From assembly GCA_000719695.1 (NCBI GenBank), contig JOHN01000016.1, positions 62,001-126,000 on the forward strand: a DNA stretch of 64,000 nucleotides, in the 5' to 3' direction. A program made the translations under genes and the position numbers. The notes under the pieces are model-generated. The model saw nothing but the letters and a program-made list of their open reading frames with translations. It ran no database searches and was not told the DNA's origin. This DNA is from Streptomyces sp. NRRL F-6131 (lineage in GTDB: Bacteria; Actinomycetota; Actinomycetes; Streptomycetales; Streptomycetaceae). Below are positions 32,665 through 41,451 of this stretch, piece by piece (positions within the stretch are counted from its first letter, which is position 1; the number at the start of each line of letters is the position of its first letter).

Positions 32665-34548
32665 ATGGCACTGGTCCCCGACAGCAGAACGGTCCGACCG
32701 ACGGGTCGGCGAAGACTGAGGCGCTCGACGGCGGCGGCGCTGGCCACCGCGGTACTGGGCGCGCTGGGCGCGGTCCTCCCGGCCGCGGCGGCGCAGGCGG
32801 ACCCGGCGGCGCAGGCGGACCCGGCGTCGCGGCTGGTCTACATCGCCAACCTGCGCGGCAACTCGGTCACCGCCTACGACCCGGCGACCGGGACGGTCGC
32901 CGCGACCGTCCCGGTCGGCACCTTCCCGGAGGGCGTGGCGGTCTCGCCGGACGGCGCCCAGGCGTACGTCACCAACAACGGGTCCGACTCGGTTTCGGTG
33001 ATCGACACCACCACCAACACCGTCACCGGCACCATCGCCGTCGGCCGCCTCCCCGGGCCGGTGAGCTTCGCGCCGGACGGCGCGCACGCGTACGTGGGCC
33101 GGTTCGTCAGCCCCGGCGTCGGCGGCGTCGACGTGATCGACACGGCCACCCGGGCGGTCACCGCCACCGTCCCGGTCGGCAACCAGCCCTTCGCGATCGG
33201 CGTGACCCCGGACGGCGGGCGCGCCTACGTCGCCAACTTCGTCGGCAGCTCCGTGTCGGTGATCGACACGGCCACCAACACCGTCACCACCACCATCGCC
33301 CGGGCCGAGGCCAGGACCCCGAGCGGGCTGGCGATCGCCCCCGACGGCGCGCACGTCTACGTCACCAACTTCAACAGCAACAACCTCTCGGTGGTCGACA
33401 CCGCCACCGACACCATCGCCGCGATCGTCCCGGTCGGCGGCGGACCGGCCGGCGTGACGCTCTCTCCGGACGGGCGCTACGCGTACGTCGCCAACGAGAA
33501 CGCCAACACCGTGTCGGTCCTGGACACCGCGAGCACCACCGTGGTCGCCACCGTGCCGGTCGGCTCGATCCCGACCGCCGCACTGGCCGACCCGGACGGC
33601 GGCACCGTCTACGTCACCAACGGCGGCGCCAACACCTTGTCGGTGATCGACACCGCCACCAACACCGTGACCGGCACCGTCCCCACCGGGAACACGCCGT
33701 TCGCGCTGGCGACGGCACCGGCCGCCCCGGCCGTCACCGCACTCGCCCCCGACCACGGACCCACCGCGGGCGGCACCACCGTCACCCTGACCGGTCGCCA
33801 CCTGGCCGGCACCCGGGCCGTCACCTTCGGCGGGACCCCGGCGACCGCTGTGACCGTCGTCAACAGCACCACCGTCACGGCGACCGCCCCGCCGCACGCG
33901 GCCGGCACCGTCGCCGTGACCCTCACCGCAGCGGGCCGCACCGTCGCCGCCGGACAGTACACCTACCAGGACCCGGCGCCGACCGTCACCGGCATCGCGC
34001 CCGACCACGGCCCGGCCGCCGGCGGCACCGTCGTCACCCTCACCGGCACCCACCTGACCGGAGCCACCGCCGTCACCTTCGGCGCCGGACCCGCCACGTC
34101 GTTCACGGTCGACAGCGACACCCGGATCACCGCGACGGCCCCCGCCGCGAGCTCCGCCGGAACGGTGGACGTCACCGTCACCACCCCGGCCGGCAGCAGC
34201 ACCGCGACCGCCACCGACCGCTACACCTACACACGGGACACCACCCGGCTCACCGCGAGCCCGCTGCTGCTCTCCATCGCCCCCGGGCAGTTGAGCGTCA
34301 ACCTCAACCTGTCCGCCACCCTCACCGACACCACCACCGGCCGACCGGTGGCCGGCGCCACCATCACCTTCACGGTCGGCTCCACAACCGTCTGCACCGC
34401 CGTCACCGGCGCGAACGGCACCGCCAGTTGCACCGGCGCCTGCCCGGTGCTCACCGTCCTGCTCAACCTCGGCTACACCGCGACGTACGCCGGCGCCCCG
34501 AACCTCCAACCCGCCACCGCGACGGCGGGCCTGATCCGCGTCGGCTGA
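32665..34548 (+). CDS. Secreted YVTN beta-propeller protein with two IPT domains
   Basis: A 627-residue exported protein. Signal peptide about 1-47 (RSTAAALATAVLGALGAVLP). Seven repeats of the surface-layer YVTN type (about 50-350), each with variants of SVIDTATNTVTGTIPVG and PDGAHVYVTN, form a beta-propeller. Two IPT/TIG Ig-like domains follow (about 355-435 and 436-520, ALAPDHGPTAGGTTVTLTG and GIAPDHGPAAGGTVVTLTG), then a bacterial Ig-like domain (LSATLTDTTTGRPVAGATIT) with two or three Cys. Such proteins are extracellular binding or adhesion proteins. ATG 32665 has GAGAGGTGGAG upstream. A perfect terminator follows. Confidence 0.92.
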   Translation: MALVPDSRTVRPTGRRRLRRSTAAALATAVLGALGAVLPAAAAQADPAAQADPASRLVYIANLRGNSVTAYDPATGTVAATVPVGTFPEGVAVSPDGAQAYVTNNGSDSVSVIDTTTNTVTGTIAVGRLPGPVSFAPDGAHAYVGRFVSPGVGGVDVIDTATRAVTATVPVGNQPFAIGVTPDGGRAYVANFVGSSVSVIDTATNTVTTTIARAEARTPSGLAIAPDGAHVYVTNFNSNNLSVVDTATDTIAAIVPVGGGPAGVTLSPDGRYAYVANENANTVSVLDTASTTVVATVPVGSIPTAALADPDGGTVYVTNGGANTLSVIDTATNTVTGTVPTGNTPFALATAPAAPAVTALAPDHGPTAGGTTVTLTGRHLAGTRAVTFGGTPATAVTVVNSTTVTATAPPHAAGTVAVTLTAAGRTVAAGQYTYQDPAPTVTGIAPDHGPAAGGTVVTLTGTHLTGATAVTFGAGPATSFTVDSDTRITATAPAASSAGTVDVTVTTPAGSSTATATDRYTYTRDTTRLTASPLLLSIAPGQLSVNLNLSATLTDTTTGRPVAGATITFTVGSTTVCTAVTGANGTASCTGACPVLTVLLNLGYTATYAGAPNLQPATATAGLIRVG

Positions 34549-34570
34549 CCCGACGGCCGCACCGACCGCA

Positions 34571-34600
34571 GGAGGCCGCCACGACATCGTGGCGGCCTCC
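34571..34600. terminator. Bidirectional hairpin terminator
   Basis: A perfect 13-bp stem (34571-34583 with 34588-34600) and an ACAT loop, 22 nt after the stop codon of the propeller gene and 70 nt beyond the end of the convergent dihydrofolate-reductase-like pseudogene. Confidence 0.8.
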
Positions 34601-34669
34601 CCGTGCGCGGCGGGGCCGCCCGGTGGGACGCCGTCCTCGCCGCCCTGCGTCAGGTCCTCTCCTTCGGAT

Positions 34670-35233
34670 CTAGCGCACCACGCGGTAGCGCAGCTGGACG
34701 ATCCGCGAGGTGAAGGTGCGGCTCCCGAGGAGTTCGAGGTCGACCCGGTCCTCGTCCCGGGGGAAGTACGGGATGCCACCGCCGACCAGCACCGGGTGGA
34801 CCCTGGGCCGGTACTCGTCGATCAGACCCGCCGCGGCCACCGCCGCGGCGAGGGTCGCACCGCCGATCGCGATGTCCCCCTCCCCCGGTTCGGCCCGCAG
34901 CCGGGCGATCTCCTCGGCGACCGTCCCGGTGGCCAGCCGGGCGTTGCCCCGCACCTCCGTCAGCGTGGTGGAGAACACCACCTTCGGGAGCGGGTTCCAG
35001 AGCGCCGTCTACTCGCGCTCCACATCGTTGAGCGACGGGTCCTGGTCGGCGGTCTCCCAGTAGAGCATCGTCTCGTACAGCCGACGCCCCATCAGATGGA
35101 CGTCGACCTCCCGGAGCTCGTCGAGTGCCGAGCGGTAGACCTCCTCGTCCGGTTCCGTCCAGTCGAAGCGGCCGTCGGGCCCGACGATGTAGCCGTCGAG
35201 CGACATCCCCATCGAGTACGTCACGCTGCGCAT
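34670..35233 (-). pseudogene. Dihydrofolate-reductase-like (RibD C-terminal) gene with amber stop
   Basis: Conceptual translation of 187 codons. The first part MRSVTYSMGMSLDGYIVGPDG, then LMGRRLYETMLYWE, and the second part VVFSTTLTEVRGNARLA, GEGDIAIGGATLAAAVAAAG and RVHPVLVGGGIPYF are a complete RibD_C/DHFR-like fold in one reading frame. A TAG codon (minus strand, 35011-35009) between DVERE and TALWNPLPK interrupts it; one base change (TAC or similar) would restore it. The start ATG has GGAGGAGG. The family reduces pteridine- or pyrimidine-like substrates with NADPH. Either a fresh nonsense mutation or a sequencing error; no sign of recoding. Confidence 0.85.
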
Positions 35234-35343
35234 CAGCAATCCTCCTCCGGTACCGGGGTCCGACCCTACGACCGCGGGACGGCCGGGCCCGGCACGGCTC
35301 GCTCGGCCCGGTCGACAGAACGGGCCACCAGGGCCTTCAGCCT

Positions 35344-35889
35344 TCACCCGGTCGGTGTCGGCACGGCCGAGTCCCGCATCCCGAGCCACTGCTCGGCGCC
35401 CCAGGCCTCGAAGCGCTCCACCTCGGCGAATCCCAGCTTCGCCGCGAGGCGCACCGAGCCGACGTTCGCGCTCTGCGTGGTGAGCACCACCGGCTCGCCG
35501 GGAAGCGCGCCGGTGAGCCACTCGAGCGCCGCCGTGCACGCCTCGGTGGCGTACCCGGCCCCCCAGGCCCGCGGCAGGAACAGGTAGCCGAGATCGACCT
35601 TCCCCGCGGCGGCCGGGCGGCGGTGTCCCGTCGCCCTCCTGAGCAGGATCAGGCCGATCATCGCCCCGTCGAGCCCGACGACGAAGCTCCCGGCCCGGCT
35701 CTCGGGCACGGTGGCGAACTCCTGCTCCAGCTCGGCACGCGGCCGGGGGCCGCCGAGGTAGGTGTGCACCTCGGGCGAGGAGAACAGTTCGACGAACACC
35801 GCGCGGTCATCGGCCTCCGGCTCGCGGAGCACGAGCCTCTCGGTCCTGATCGGCCCGGGCGGCCACACCACGGATCCCAGCTGTTCCAT
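35344..35889 (-). CDS. GNAT N-acetyltransferase, RimJ/RimL-like
   Basis: A 181-residue GNAT enzyme. It opens with the RimJ/L signature IRTERLVLREPEADDRAVF, then SFVVGLDGAMIGLILLRR, DLGYLFLPRAWGAGYATEAC (acetyl-CoA binding loop region, with the usual Q/RxxGxG pattern here reading RAWGAGYA) and TTQSANVGSVRLAAKLGFAEVER. Acetyl acceptor unknown; RimJ/L relatives act on ribosomal-protein N-termini or small amines. Start ATG at 35889. Transcribed alone or with the pseudogene after it, with 110 bp between. Confidence 0.9.
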   Translation of the reverse strand: MEQLGSVVWPPGPIRTERLVLREPEADDRAVFVELFSSPEVHTYLGGPRPRAELEQEFATVPESRAGSFVVGLDGAMIGLILLRRATGHRRPAAAGKVDLGYLFLPRAWGAGYATEACTAALEWLTGALPGEPVVLTTQSANVGSVRLAAKLGFAEVERFEAWGAEQWLGMRDSAVPTPTG

Positions 35890-36027
35890 CCGCCCACGCT
35901 AACAGCCGGTCGATCCGATGGAAGGCGGGTTTCGCTCGACCCGGACCGCGGCCGGGCACCGGTCGGCACGTGGACCGCGCCGGGTGGGCGGCGCGGTCCA
36001 CAGCGGGGGGCGGGGGGCGGGGTCCGG

Positions 36028-38088
36028 TCAGCCGATGGTGATCTTGAGGATCTTGTCGGAGCCGTCCGGCTGGTTGCCGTTGTTGTCCGCGTTGGTGGTG
36101 GTCAGCCAGAGCTGGTCGGCGCCGGGGACCTTGGCGACGGTGCGCAGCCGGCCGTAGGTGCCGACGTAGTAGGAGGTCGGGGTGCCGACCGACTCGGTGT
36201 CGCCGTTGATCGGGATGCGGTACATCCGGGTGCCGCGCAGCGCCGCCATGTAGACGACGTTGCGGACGATGGCGATGCCGCTCGGGGAGGCGACGTTGAC
36301 CGGCCAGGTGGCCTTGGGGTTGGTCATGCCGGAGGTCCCGCAGGTGCCCTCGCAGGTCGGCCAGCCGTAGTTGGCGCCCGGCTTGATCAGGTTGAGCTCG
36401 TCGTACTTGGAGTCGCCGAACTCGGCCTCCCAGAGGCGCCCGTTGCGGTCGAAGGCGAGGCCCTGCGGGTTGCGGTGGCCGAGGCTGTAGACGTAGTTGT
36501 TGAAGGGGTTGCCGGGGGCGGGCTTGCCCGCGGTGGTCATCCGCAGGATCTTCCCGTTGAGGGAGTTCCGGTCCTGCGCGAGGGCGGGTGTCTGGCCGTC
36601 GCCGGTGCTGGCGTAGAGGTGGCCGTCCGGGCCGAAGGCCAGCCGACCGCCGTTGTGGTAGCGGTTCTTCTTGATGCCCTGGAGCAGGACGGTGTAGCCG
36701 GAGAGCGTGCTGCCGTTGTACGTCATGCGGGCGATGCGATTGCCCTCGGAGGCGGTGTGCATGAAGTACACGTAGTGGTTGCTGGACCAGTTGGGGTCCA
36801 CGGCCACGCCCAGCAACCCGCCCTCGCCGTCGGTGGTGACGGTGTTGGGCACGGTGCCGATCTGGGTCCTGGTCCCGCTCTTGGTCTGCTTGAAGACCTT
36901 GAAGCCGTCCCGTTCGGTGACCAGGGCGGCGGCGCCGTCCGGCAGCCAGGCGATGCCCCAGGGGACGGTCCAGCCGCTGCTGAGCGTGGTCGGTGAGCCG
37001 GGGACGCCGCCGTCGGCCGGGCAGGCGCCGGTGGTGAAGGAGACCTCGGCGGAGGCCGGCGAGACGCCGCCGGCCGCGTCCTTGGCGACCACGGTCAGGC
37101 TGAACGGGGCGTCGCAGGCCAGACCGGTGACGGTGGTGCCGGTCGCGGGCGGGGTGCCGGTGACGGTGGCCAGCACGGCGACGCCGCTGCGGACCTCGTA
37201 CGCGACCACGCCCTTGTCGTCGGTGGCGGCGCCCCAGCCGAGCGTGGCGGAGGTGGCGGTGACACCGGAGACGGTGGGGGCACCGGGCGCGCTCGGCGGC
37301 GGGTCGCTGCTGACGCCGGTGGTGCAGTCGACCGCGACGCTCGCCGGGGAGGCGTTGCCGGCCGCGTCGCGGGCGATCACGGTGAGGTTGTAGGTGGTGC
37401 TGGGGGCGAGGCCGGTGAGCACCTTGGTGGTGGTGTTGCCGGGTGTCTCGGCGAGCTTGTTGCCGTGTTCGTAGAGGTCGTACGCGGTGACGCCGACGTT
37501 GTCGGTGCTGGCCGGCCAGCCGAGGGTCAGCGTATTGGGACCGATGTCGGTGCAGCTCGGTCGTCCCGGGCGGCTCGGCGCGGTGGTGTCGGCGGGGGCG
37601 CCGACGGTGAGCCGGTCGAGGTTGGGGCCGCCGTTGGCGATGGTGGCGGTGGCGCGCACGGTGTTGGTCCCGGGCCGCAGCGCCGCGTCGACCGTCCTGG
37701 TCGCCCAGGTGTCCCAGTTCGCCGTGGCCGGGAAGGAGACGGCGGAGGCGATCACGGTGCCGTTGACGGCGATGTCCATCGGCCGGTCGACGGTGGTGCC
37801 GTTGGCGTAGCGGAAGGCCAGCGGGGCGGTGCCCGCCGCGGTGGCGCTGACGGCGAACTCGACGGCGGAGCCGGTCACGTTGGTGTAGTCGACGAAGCCC
37901 GTCCCGGAGTACCCGGTGTGGTTGGTGGCGACGGCGCCCTGGGTGATGGCGGCGTCCTCGGCCTGGTAGTCGACGCTCGCGGCGGCGGCCGTGGGTCGGG
38001 GGGCGGCCCCGGCCGGGGGGACGGCCGCGGTGCCGATGATCAGTGCGGCGACGGTGAGGCCCACGCCGCCGGCGGATGTCAGGCGCAT
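36028..38088 (-). CDS. Secreted PQQ-type sugar dehydrogenase with CBM and two FN3 domains
   Basis: A 686-residue exported protein. Signal peptide (1-28), then a CBM35-like beta-sandwich (about 38-165: YQAEDAAITQGAVATNHTGY, GFVDYTNVTGSAVEF, NGGPNLDRLTVG), two fibronectin-III domains (about 170-260 and 265-355), and a C-terminal soluble-glucose-dehydrogenase-like propeller (about 365-686) with WGIAWLPDGAAALVTERDGF, GGLLGVAVDPNW, YHNGGRLAFGPDGHLYASTGD, GHRNPQGLAFD and GANYGWPTCEG. Such enzymes oxidise sugars with PQQ, but some relatives lack cofactor. It follows the lyase-like gene after 16 bp and shares its CBM-like module, so the two act on the same polysaccharide. Substrate unknown. Confidence 0.9.
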   Translation of the reverse strand: MRLTSAGGVGLTVAALIIGTAAVPPAGAAPRPTAAAASVDYQAEDAAITQGAVATNHTGYSGTGFVDYTNVTGSAVEFAVSATAAGTAPLAFRYANGTTVDRPMDIAVNGTVIASAVSFPATANWDTWATRTVDAALRPGTNTVRATATIANGGPNLDRLTVGAPADTTAPSRPGRPSCTDIGPNTLTLGWPASTDNVGVTAYDLYEHGNKLAETPGNTTTKVLTGLAPSTTYNLTVIARDAAGNASPASVAVDCTTGVSSDPPPSAPGAPTVSGVTATSATLGWGAATDDKGVVAYEVRSGVAVLATVTGTPPATGTTVTGLACDAPFSLTVVAKDAAGGVSPASAEVSFTTGACPADGGVPGSPTTLSSGWTVPWGIAWLPDGAAALVTERDGFKVFKQTKSGTRTQIGTVPNTVTTDGEGGLLGVAVDPNWSSNHYVYFMHTASEGNRIARMTYNGSTLSGYTVLLQGIKKNRYHNGGRLAFGPDGHLYASTGDGQTPALAQDRNSLNGKILRMTTAGKPAPGNPFNNYVYSLGHRNPQGLAFDRNGRLWEAEFGDSKYDELNLIKPGANYGWPTCEGTCGTSGMTNPKATWPVNVASPSGIAIVRNVVYMAALRGTRMYRIPINGDTESVGTPTSYYVGTYGRLRTVAKVPGADQLWLTTTNADNNGNQPDGSDKILKITIG

Positions 38089-38104
38089 CCGGTCCTCCTG
38101 GGGG

Positions 38105-39310
38105 TCAGCGGACGGCGATCCGGTCGAGGTTGGGGCCGCCGTCGGCGGTGGTCGAGGTGAGCCGGACGGTGTTGGCCCCGGCCTTCAGGGAGACCGGCAG
38201 GACGGTGGTCGCCCAGGTGTCCCAGTTCGCGGTCGGCGGGAAGGGGTGCCCGGCGGCGATCCGGGTGCCGTTGACGGTGACGTCCATCGGCCGGGCGGTG
38301 GCGGTGCCGTTGGCGTGCCGCAGTTCCAGGGAGGCCGTCGAGGCGGCGCCGGCCTGGATCGTCCACTCGGCGTAACTGCCGACCGTGTTCTCCAGGTTGA
38401 CGAACCCGGCACCGCTGTGGCCGGTGTGGTCGGTGTCGACGGTGCCCCGGGAGATCCGCGCCTCGTCGGCCCGGTAGACCCCGGTGGTCCCGGAGACCAG
38501 CTGGTAGCCGCGCATCGCGGTGGTCAGCAGGTAGCAGTCCTGGAGCGAGCCGGAGGTGTCGCCGAGCGAGCGGTAGATGCCCCACTTGGGCCGCACCCGG
38601 TCGGCGAGGAAGGTGTCGACGCCGGTCCGCTCGATGTCGACGACGGTGGCACCGGCGCTGCGCAGGATCCACCGCACCGAGCCGGTGGAACCGTCGCCCA
38701 CCGTGATCCGGAAGTCCACGTCCACCCAGCGGTCGTGCAGCGGATCGAGGCTGGTGCGGCCCACCAGGAGGCCGCTGATGGGGAGTTGGAGCTCGATGGT
38801 CTGTGCGCCGGAGACCCGGCGCAGCGACTGGACGACGATCGGGGAGGTGCCGTTGCCGGGCTGCTTCATCTGCATGATGTGGGTGAAGCTGGTGGTCGCC
38901 TTCAGCGCGGACGGGATGTACATGGCGTAGGTGGTCCGCCAGGTCTGGCCGGACCTCCACTCCAGGAAGCCGCCGCCCGCCGGGCTGCGCATGCCCGTGA
39001 CCTCGTGCCGCTGGCGGTCGGTGGCGGAGTCGCGGTCCACCGTGTGCATGGTCCAGCGGTAGGTGTCGTTCTCGACGCGGATGTGGGGGTGGCCGGCCGG
39101 GTGGGAGTCGGCGCGGTCGTCCTCGATGGTCTCGAAGGCGGCGAGTCCGTCGGTGGCGGCGGACGGCGCCCAGCGCTGCTGCCAGCTGGCGACGCTGAGG
39201 GCTGCGGCAGTGGAGGTGCCGGCGGTGGCGGAGGCGGTGCGCGGGAGTCCGGCGGTGGCGGCGGCGGTGAGCGCGGCGCCGAGGACGGTACGACGGGTGG
39301 GCCTGTTCAC
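38105..39310 (-). CDS. Tat-exported polysaccharide-lyase-like protein with CBM35-like module
   Basis: A 401-residue protein. The N-terminus MNRPTRRTVLGAALTAAATAG has twin arginines and a hydrophobic core, so Tat export is likely. Residues about 35-265 form a beta jelly-roll resembling the heparin-lyase-I/alginate-lyase fold (VENDTYRWTMHTVDRDS, YAMYIPSALKATTSFTHIMQ, WVDVDFRITVGDG, RPKWGIYRSLGD). The C-terminal 125 residues are a CBM35-like module ending NGGPNLDRIAVR, closely similar to the one in the next gene. First gene of a two-gene operon with the sugar dehydrogenase. Lyase activity is a fold-level guess; it could equally be a glycan-binding protein. Confidence 0.78.
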   Translation of the reverse strand: MNRPTRRTVLGAALTAAATAGLPRTASATAGTSTAAALSVASWQQRWAPSAATDGLAAFETIEDDRADSHPAGHPHIRVENDTYRWTMHTVDRDSATDRQRHEVTGMRSPAGGGFLEWRSGQTWRTTYAMYIPSALKATTSFTHIMQMKQPGNGTSPIVVQSLRRVSGAQTIELQLPISGLLVGRTSLDPLHDRWVDVDFRITVGDGSTGSVRWILRSAGATVVDIERTGVDTFLADRVRPKWGIYRSLGDTSGSLQDCYLLTTAMRGYQLVSGTTGVYRADEARISRGTVDTDHTGHSGAGFVNLENTVGSYAEWTIQAGAASTASLELRHANGTATARPMDVTVNGTRIAAGHPFPPTANWDTWATTVLPVSLKAGANTVRLTSTTADGGPNLDRIAVR

Positions 39311-39429
39311 GTGGCTCCTTGCGGTCGAGGGGGGCGATCGCCGGAAGAGCAGCAGGGTGGAGGGGGCAGGGGGCAGAACGCGGAGGGGGAGGCCCGGGGA
39401 CGGACGGACCGTCAGGGCGGGTGACGTAC

Positions 39430-39484
39430 AGAATCCCGGCGTGAGGGTGCACGGTCAAGAGATATCGTTAGGAAACTTTCCCAA
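39430..39484 (-). promoter_or_regulatory. Promoter and GGAAACTTTCC palindrome for the carbohydrate operon
   Basis: On the minus strand TTGACC (39458-39453) and GATTCT (39435-39430) are 17 bp apart, a fair vegetative promoter. Just upstream (39468-39484) is the near-perfect palindrome TTAGGAAACTTTCCCAA, symmetric around a C with one mismatch. Similar palindromes precede extracellular carbohydrate genes in streptomycetes and, as far as I recall, are bound by ROK-family repressors; that link is from memory. The leader to the ATG at 39310 is about 110 nt. Nothing else is seen in the 39311-39626 gap. Confidence 0.55.
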
Positions 39485-39626
39485 TGATCCCCCCGCCACG
39501 CCCCGGCCACCCTCCGCCACGCCGCGACGCCGCCACGCCGCCACGGCACCACGGCACCGTCGGCACCCCCGGGAACGCCGACGGGCGGGAGGGGCCGCAG
39601 CCACCTTCCCGCCCGTCGGAGGCCGG

Positions 39627-40769
39627 TCAGGCCAGATGGGCCGGGCCCGTGATGCGGGCGAGGACGGCGGCGGCGCGGTCGGGGTGGCGGCGCAGCCAGT
39701 GCGTCAGGCACTCCCGGACGGCCTCTTCGACGGCGAGGTGCACCGCCTGGCCGCCCAGCGTGTCTGCGGTGGCGCCGAGGAACTCGGGATCGTCCAGGGC
39801 GACCGAGACGACCGCCGTCAGGCCGACGGCGGCCCGGTCGTGGTCGAGATCGGCGTCGACCTCCGCCAGCAGGCCTCCCTCCCGGGCGTACGCGGTGAGC
39901 GCCGCCGCGACGCCGGCCCGGAAACCCGCCGCGTGGGTGCCGCCGCCGAAAGTGGGCCGGCCGTTGGCGAAGGTCAGGACGCGCTCGGCGGTGCCGCCGC
40001 ACCAGCGGAGGGCCACGCTCACCCGGCCGCCCATGCCCCGGTCCTCGCGCTCGACGCGGATGATGTCCGGATGGACGGGCACCCCGGCGTCCGCGTCGAG
40101 GAAGTCGACGAACTCGCCCACCCCGCCCGGGCAACGGAAGCGCAGCGCTCGCGGAGCGGCGGGGCCGCGCTCGTCGGTCAGGATGATGTCCAGGTCCGGG
40201 TCCAGGAAGGCCAACTCCCGGAAGCGGTCGGCCAGGTCGTCGAATGAGCACTCGGCGGTGCCGAAGATCTCGGGGTCGGGCCAGAAGGTCAGCGTGGTGC
40301 CGCTCCCCGGGGCCGGCTCCGTCGTGACGGGAGGCCCCACCGGGACACCGCGCGCGTAGGCCCGGCGCCACTCGACACCCGCGCCCCGCACCTCGGCCGT
40401 CATGCGGTGCGACAGGGCGCTGGTGATGAACAGGCCCAGACCCCAGGAGCTCAGCACGAGTCGGCGGCCGCCGGCCGGTCGGCACACAGGGGACATCCGG
40501 ATCAGTTGGGCGTCGAGCTCCTCGACCGGGGCGCCGGTCCCGTCGTCGGCGACGCGCACCCCTCCGTCGGCCAGGAGCGTGATCTCGACACGGTCGGCCC
40601 GGCCGCTCCGGCCGTCGTTCAGCGCGCGGTCGGCAACCTCGAACAGCATCTGGTGGATTCCGCGTTCACCGGTCGATCCGACGTACATCCCGGGCCGCTT
40701 CCGAATGGCTTCGTGCGGCTCCAGGACCACGATCATGCTGGCGTCGTACTCCTCGTTCTCGCTACTCAT
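39627..40769 (-). CDS. Stand-alone GyrB-like GHKL protein, probably catalytically inactive
   Basis: A 380-residue protein matching only the N-terminal half of GyrB/ParE: GHKL domain (IRKRPGMYVGSTGERGIHQM, FEVADRALNDG, VRVADDGTGAPVEE, SSWGLGLFITSALSHRMTAEVRG) and transducer domain (TFANGRPTFGGGTHAAGFRAGV, VVSVALDDPEFLGATADTLGG). TOPRIM and tail domains are absent. Key residues differ: the Mg-binding Asn of EIVDNS is Arg48 in EVADR, and the QTK loop of GyrB reads ATA with the catalytic Lys replaced. ATP hydrolysis is therefore doubtful. It may bind nucleotide, aminocoumarins or gyrase partners as a decoy; role unknown. Upstream -10-like TAGGCT lies in the divergent gap. Confidence 0.85.
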   Translation of the reverse strand: MSSENEEYDASMIVVLEPHEAIRKRPGMYVGSTGERGIHQMLFEVADRALNDGRSGRADRVEITLLADGGVRVADDGTGAPVEELDAQLIRMSPVCRPAGGRRLVLSSWGLGLFITSALSHRMTAEVRGAGVEWRRAYARGVPVGPPVTTEPAPGSGTTLTFWPDPEIFGTAECSFDDLADRFRELAFLDPDLDIILTDERGPAAPRALRFRCPGGVGEFVDFLDADAGVPVHPDIIRVEREDRGMGGRVSVALRWCGGTAERVLTFANGRPTFGGGTHAAGFRAGVAAALTAYAREGGLLAEVDADLDHDRAAVGLTAVVSVALDDPEFLGATADTLGGQAVHLAVEEAVRECLTHWLRRHPDRAAAVLARITGPAHLA

Positions 40770-41079
40770 CGTGTCCCCTCCAACGGCGTGCGAGCAGTGC
40801 TGGACAGCCTAGGAGAGATCCTGGAAAACACCAGGTCAGGGGCGTTTTGGCAAAGCCCTGCACGGGCAGCTGGGCAACTCCCGGAAGGTGCTCGGCCAAG
40901 CACTCTCGGGGTGCCGTCGGGGTGCGGTGGCGCCCCCGTCGGAGCCCGCCTCGGCACCGTTCCGGGGGGCGCCGGGGCACCGAATCCGACGATTTTCCGG
41001 ACCGCTGCCCTGCCCCGCCGGAGTCCGACCGTCGGGGCAGCGCGTTGCCCCGGACGGGTGTCGGAATCATGATCACGGG
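40770..41079. promoter_or_regulatory. Divergent 310-bp control region
   Basis: Space between the GyrB-like gene (minus) and the DUF6193-like gene (plus). On the minus strand TAGGCT (about 40815-40810) fits a -10 element, but no -35 fits at 16-18 bp. CCTGG and CCAGG form a small dyad around 40822-40838, and AAAAC/GTTTT another overlapping one. No gene is supported inside. Confidence 0.35.
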
Positions 41080-41451
41080 ATGACCGAGGAAACGACTGTC
41101 GAGAAGACCTGGCGGCTGATGCTGGAGCAGCATCCGGACGCGCGGCGGGGCAACCCCGCGGCCATCGAAGCCGCCTACGCCGAACCTCGTTTGCGGGCCC
41201 TGTTCCCGTGGCCGAGCCACGGGGCCCTCCACTTCTTCCGGAACACGCGGTACCCGTGGCGCGACGACCTGCCGTTCATCGTGGGCGGTGCGGAGTGCAT
41301 CGTGTATGCGCCGCGGGGCGAGTCGACGTGTGTCCTGGGCCAGTCGCTCACGCCACAGGAGGCCGCCGCGCTGGTGGTGGCCCATCTGCCCGACGACTGC
41401 GGCCCGGCCTTCGAGGGGCCGTGGCCCCCGCCGGACAGCCCGGCCGGGTGA
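41080..41451 (+). CDS. Small conserved protein, DUF6193-like
   Basis: A 123-residue cytoplasmic protein from ATG 41080 (MTEETTVEKTWRLML). The pattern PRLRALFPWPSHGALHFFRN, TRYPWRDDLPFIV and LTPQEAAALVVAHLPDDCGPAFEGPW corresponds, as far as I recall, to a common Streptomyces family of unknown function (DUF6193). No signal peptide, no membrane helix. An upstream in-frame extension of 64 codons is not protein-like. Function unknown. Confidence 0.7.
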   Translation: MTEETTVEKTWRLMLEQHPDARRGNPAAIEAAYAEPRLRALFPWPSHGALHFFRNTRYPWRDDLPFIVGGAECIVYAPRGESTCVLGQSLTPQEAAALVVAHLPDDCGPAFEGPWPPPDSPAG

